The notes under the pieces are model-generated. The model saw only the letters and a list, made by a program, of their open reading frames with translations. It did no database searches and had not been told where the DNA came from. This document shows positions 62,280-64,000 of a stretch of 64,000 nucleotides of DNA, piece by piece. The stretch's first letter is position 1. Each line of letters begins with the position of its first letter. A program made the translations under genes and the position numbers. The stretch is taken from positions 5,952,001-6,016,000 of the forward strand of contig NZ_JAGGMR010000001.1 of NCBI RefSeq assembly GCF_017875645.1, read 5' to 3'. This stretch comes from Nocardia goodfellowii (lineage in GTDB: Bacteria > Actinomycetota > Actinomycetes > Mycobacteriales > Mycobacteriaceae).

Positions 62280-63446
62280 ATGACCAACAAGGTGCTCGAT
62301 CGGGTCCGGGATCTGCTGCCGGCGATCCGGGAGCGGGCCGCGGACACCGACCGGCAACGGCAGGTGCCGGCCCAGAGCATCCGGGAACTGAGCGAGGCGG
62401 GCGTATTCCGGATGCTGCAACCGTCGCGGTTCGGCGGCCAGGAAGCATCGCCGGTGGCGTTCTACCAGGTAGTCCGGGCGATCGCGGCGGCCTGTCCGTC
62501 CACCGGGTGGGTGTCGTCGGTGCTCGGCGTGCACCCGTGGCAGCTGGCGCTGTTCCCGTTGCGGGCTCAGGAAGACGTGTGGGCCGCGAACGCGGACACG
62601 CTGATCTCCTCGTCCTACGCACCGACCGGGAAGCTGACGCCGGTCGAGGGCGGGTACGAGGTGAGCGGCCGCTGGAGTTTCTCCTCCGGCTGCGCGCACG
62701 CCGAATGGGTGTTCCTCGGCGCGCTGGCCCCGGATGACAACGGAAATCCGAGTACCTATCTGACGATTCTGGTGCCGCGCGCGGACTACGAGATCGACGA
62801 CGTCTGGCATGTGGTCGGCCTGTCCGGCACCGGCAGCAATGACATCGTTATCGACAAGGCCTTCGTCCCGCACCACCGCGCCTACAGCGCGCAGGAACAG
62901 TCACAGCTGCGTGGTCCCGGCCAGGCAGCCAATCCCGCACCGCTGTACCGGATTCCGTTCGCCGCGGTGTTCTCCAACACCATCGTCGCGCCCATCATCG
63001 GCGCCGCCGAAGGCGCCTACGCGGCGCATATCGAGCGGATGCGGGACCGCGTGCGACTGTCCTACGGCGGCCAGAAGGTCGCCGACGACGGTTTCGCCCA
63101 GGTCCGGGTGGCCCGTGCGGCCTCGGAGATCGACGCCGCGATCTTGCAGATGGAGCGCAACGTCTCCGAGTTGCTGCGGTATGCCGAAGCGGGCGAGGAG
63201 ATTCCCCAGGCGCTGCGTTTGCGCACCCGGCGCGATCAGGTGCGTGGCACCGAACGTTCGATCCAGGCGATCGAGTTGCTGTTCGACAACTCCGGCGGGC
63301 ACTCCATCCGTAAACCCAACCCCATCGAACGGCATTGGCGGGACGCGCACGCGGGCAGCGTGCACGTGATCAACGACGTCGAGCGGGCGCTGGCGATGTT
63401 CGGTCGCGGAGAATTCGGCATCATCGTCGAAGATCGGATGATCTGA
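62280..63446 (+). CDS. hsaA: 3-HSA hydroxylase oxygenase HsaA
   Basis: A 388-residue flavin-dependent monooxygenase of the acyl-CoA-dehydrogenase fold. LSEAGVFRMLQPSRFGGQEA, GWVSSVLGVHPWQLALF, GRWSFSSGCAHAEWVFLGAL and WHVVGLSGTGSNDI are nearly family signatures, close to the 394 residues of mycobacterial HsaA. With reduced flavin from HsaB it hydroxylates 3-HSA to the catechol 3,4-DHSA. CAGGAGG precedes the ATG. It overlaps hsaD by one base. Confidence 0.92.
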   Translation: MTNKVLDRVRDLLPAIRERAADTDRQRQVPAQSIRELSEAGVFRMLQPSRFGGQEASPVAFYQVVRAIAAACPSTGWVSSVLGVHPWQLALFPLRAQEDVWAANADTLISSSYAPTGKLTPVEGGYEVSGRWSFSSGCAHAEWVFLGALAPDDNGNPSTYLTILVPRADYEIDDVWHVVGLSGTGSNDIVIDKAFVPHHRAYSAQEQSQLRGPGQAANPAPLYRIPFAAVFSNTIVAPIIGAAEGAYAAHIERMRDRVRLSYGGQKVADDGFAQVRVARAASEIDAAILQMERNVSELLRYAEAGEEIPQALRLRTRRDQVRGTERSIQAIELLFDNSGGHSIRKPNPIERHWRDAHAGSVHVINDVERALAMFGRGEFGIIVEDRMI

Positions 63447-64000
63447 TGCCGACCGCGGCGTCCACGACCCGCTGGGTCACCGTCGACGGACTGAAACTTC
63501 GCTTCCACGAGGCGGGTTCGGGGCCACCGCTGGTGCTGTTGCACGGGTCCGGGCCGGGCGTCTCCGGCTGGGCGAACTTCGGCGGTAACCTGCCGGTGCT
63601 CGCCGAACATTTCCGGTGCCTGATCCTCGACCAGCCGGGCTTCGGGGGCAGTGCGCGCCCGGAAGTGTACGAGCGCAACTATCTTCGAATCGCCGCCGAC
63701 GCCGTGGTGGGTCTACTCGATCAGCTGGAACTGCCGACCGCGCATCTGCTGGGCAATTCGATGGGCGGTGCGGTGGCAACCCTGGTCGCGCTGGAACATT
63801 CGCAGCGGGTGGACCGCCTGGTACTCATGGCGCCCGGCGGTGTCGGGGTCAATGTGCTGGGACCCGAACCGTCCGAGGGGATCCGGCGCCTGCTCGACTT
63901 CACCATGGACCCGACTCGAGATCGGGTGCTGGACTGGTTGCGCACCATGGTGTTCGACCAGTCGATCCTCACCGACGAGCTGGTGGCGGCCAGGCTGCGC
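63446..64000 (+). CDS. hsaD: Meta-cleavage product hydrolase HsaD (3' end beyond window)
   Basis: The first 185 residues of an alpha/beta-hydrolase of about 290 expected. LLHGSGPGVSGWANFGGN gives the oxyanion region, and LLGNSMGGAVATLVAL holds the nucleophile Ser105; the Asp and His lie beyond the window. HsaD hydrolyses the carbon-carbon bond of 4,9-DSHA after HsaC cleavage. Its ATG shares one base with the hsaA stop, so the pair is co-translated. Confidence 0.9.
   Translation, partial: MPTAASTTRWVTVDGLKLRFHEAGSGPPLVLLHGSGPGVSGWANFGGNLPVLAEHFRCLILDQPGFGGSARPEVYERNYLRIAADAVVGLLDQLELPTAHLLGNSMGGAVATLVALEHSQRVDRLVLMAPGGVGVNVLGPEPSEGIRRLLDFTMDPTRDRVLDWLRTMVFDQSILTDELVAARLR

Noticed and set aside
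1..64000. CRISPR arrays, tRNA/rRNA genes, transposases, integrases or prophage genes
   Set aside because: Reading both strands I found no spaced direct repeats, cloverleaf-like genes or mobile-element protein motifs.

Overview
The window is high-GC actinobacterial DNA with dense, often overlapping genes. An MspA-type porin (an outer, mycolate-layer protein), a mycothiol-dependent-isomerase-family enzyme and steroid-ring catabolic genes point to a mycolic-acid actinomycete. Nocardia or a close relative is my inference. I saw no rRNA, tRNA, CRISPR array, insertion sequence or phage gene.

Bases 1-17.8 kb hold a Wzx/Wzy-type heteropolysaccharide locus: a partial sugar-nucleotide epimerase, an RmlC-like epimerase, a shortened C-methyltransferase, a GT2 and a pyruvyltransferase on the minus strand. 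An eight-gene plus-strand operon (5250-15160) follows, with two GT4 enzymes, a flippase, a CgeB-like transferase, a Wzy-like polymerase, a Wzz-like chain-length protein with a degenerate kinase domain, a Tat beta-helix lipoprotein and a double GNAT. A class III aminotransferase and a third GT4 close the locus. A porin gene sits inside it.

Bases 17.8-25.2 kb are mixed: a membrane protein, a two-domain acyl-CoA-reductase-like enzyme, a cutinase, a TetR/FAD-dehydrogenase pair and a membrane-anchored expansin-like protein.

Bases 25.3-31.3 kb carry ribBA, PadR and IclR regulators, and a hsaB-kshA-small protein-hsaC block for steroid ring A/B cleavage. From 31.3 to 40.4 kb come an SDR with its MerR regulator, small stand-alone enzymes, an AraC regulator and a TAXI-type TRAP transporter.

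Bases 40.4-51.3 kb form a divergent pair of operons. The minus-strand operon is LLM oxidoreductase, SDR, esterase. The plus-strand operon is SDR, kstD, SDR, SDR, a pyruvate-phosphate-dikinase-like protein without its PEP barrel, a tyrosine phosphatase and a membrane protein. Bases 51.3-57 kb hold accessory enzymes. Bases 57-64 kb again combine a KstD-family flavoprotein (followed by hsaA and hsaD) with a PEP-synthase-like protein, this time fused to an SDR/epimerase domain, and a second, exported tyrosine phosphatase.

Two points deserve most attention. First, the arrangement of KstD-family flavoprotein, orphan phosphohistidine-swivel protein and Y_phosphatase3-type phosphatase occurs twice, and the two swivel proteins have complementary missing domains, so they may form a split phosphotransferase. 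Second, a roughly 20-bp motif, ATGCCTAGTMGAAATAYTCC, lies upstream of ribBA, between iclR and hsaB (twice), and between the LLM gene and the kstD operon, suggesting one regulon.
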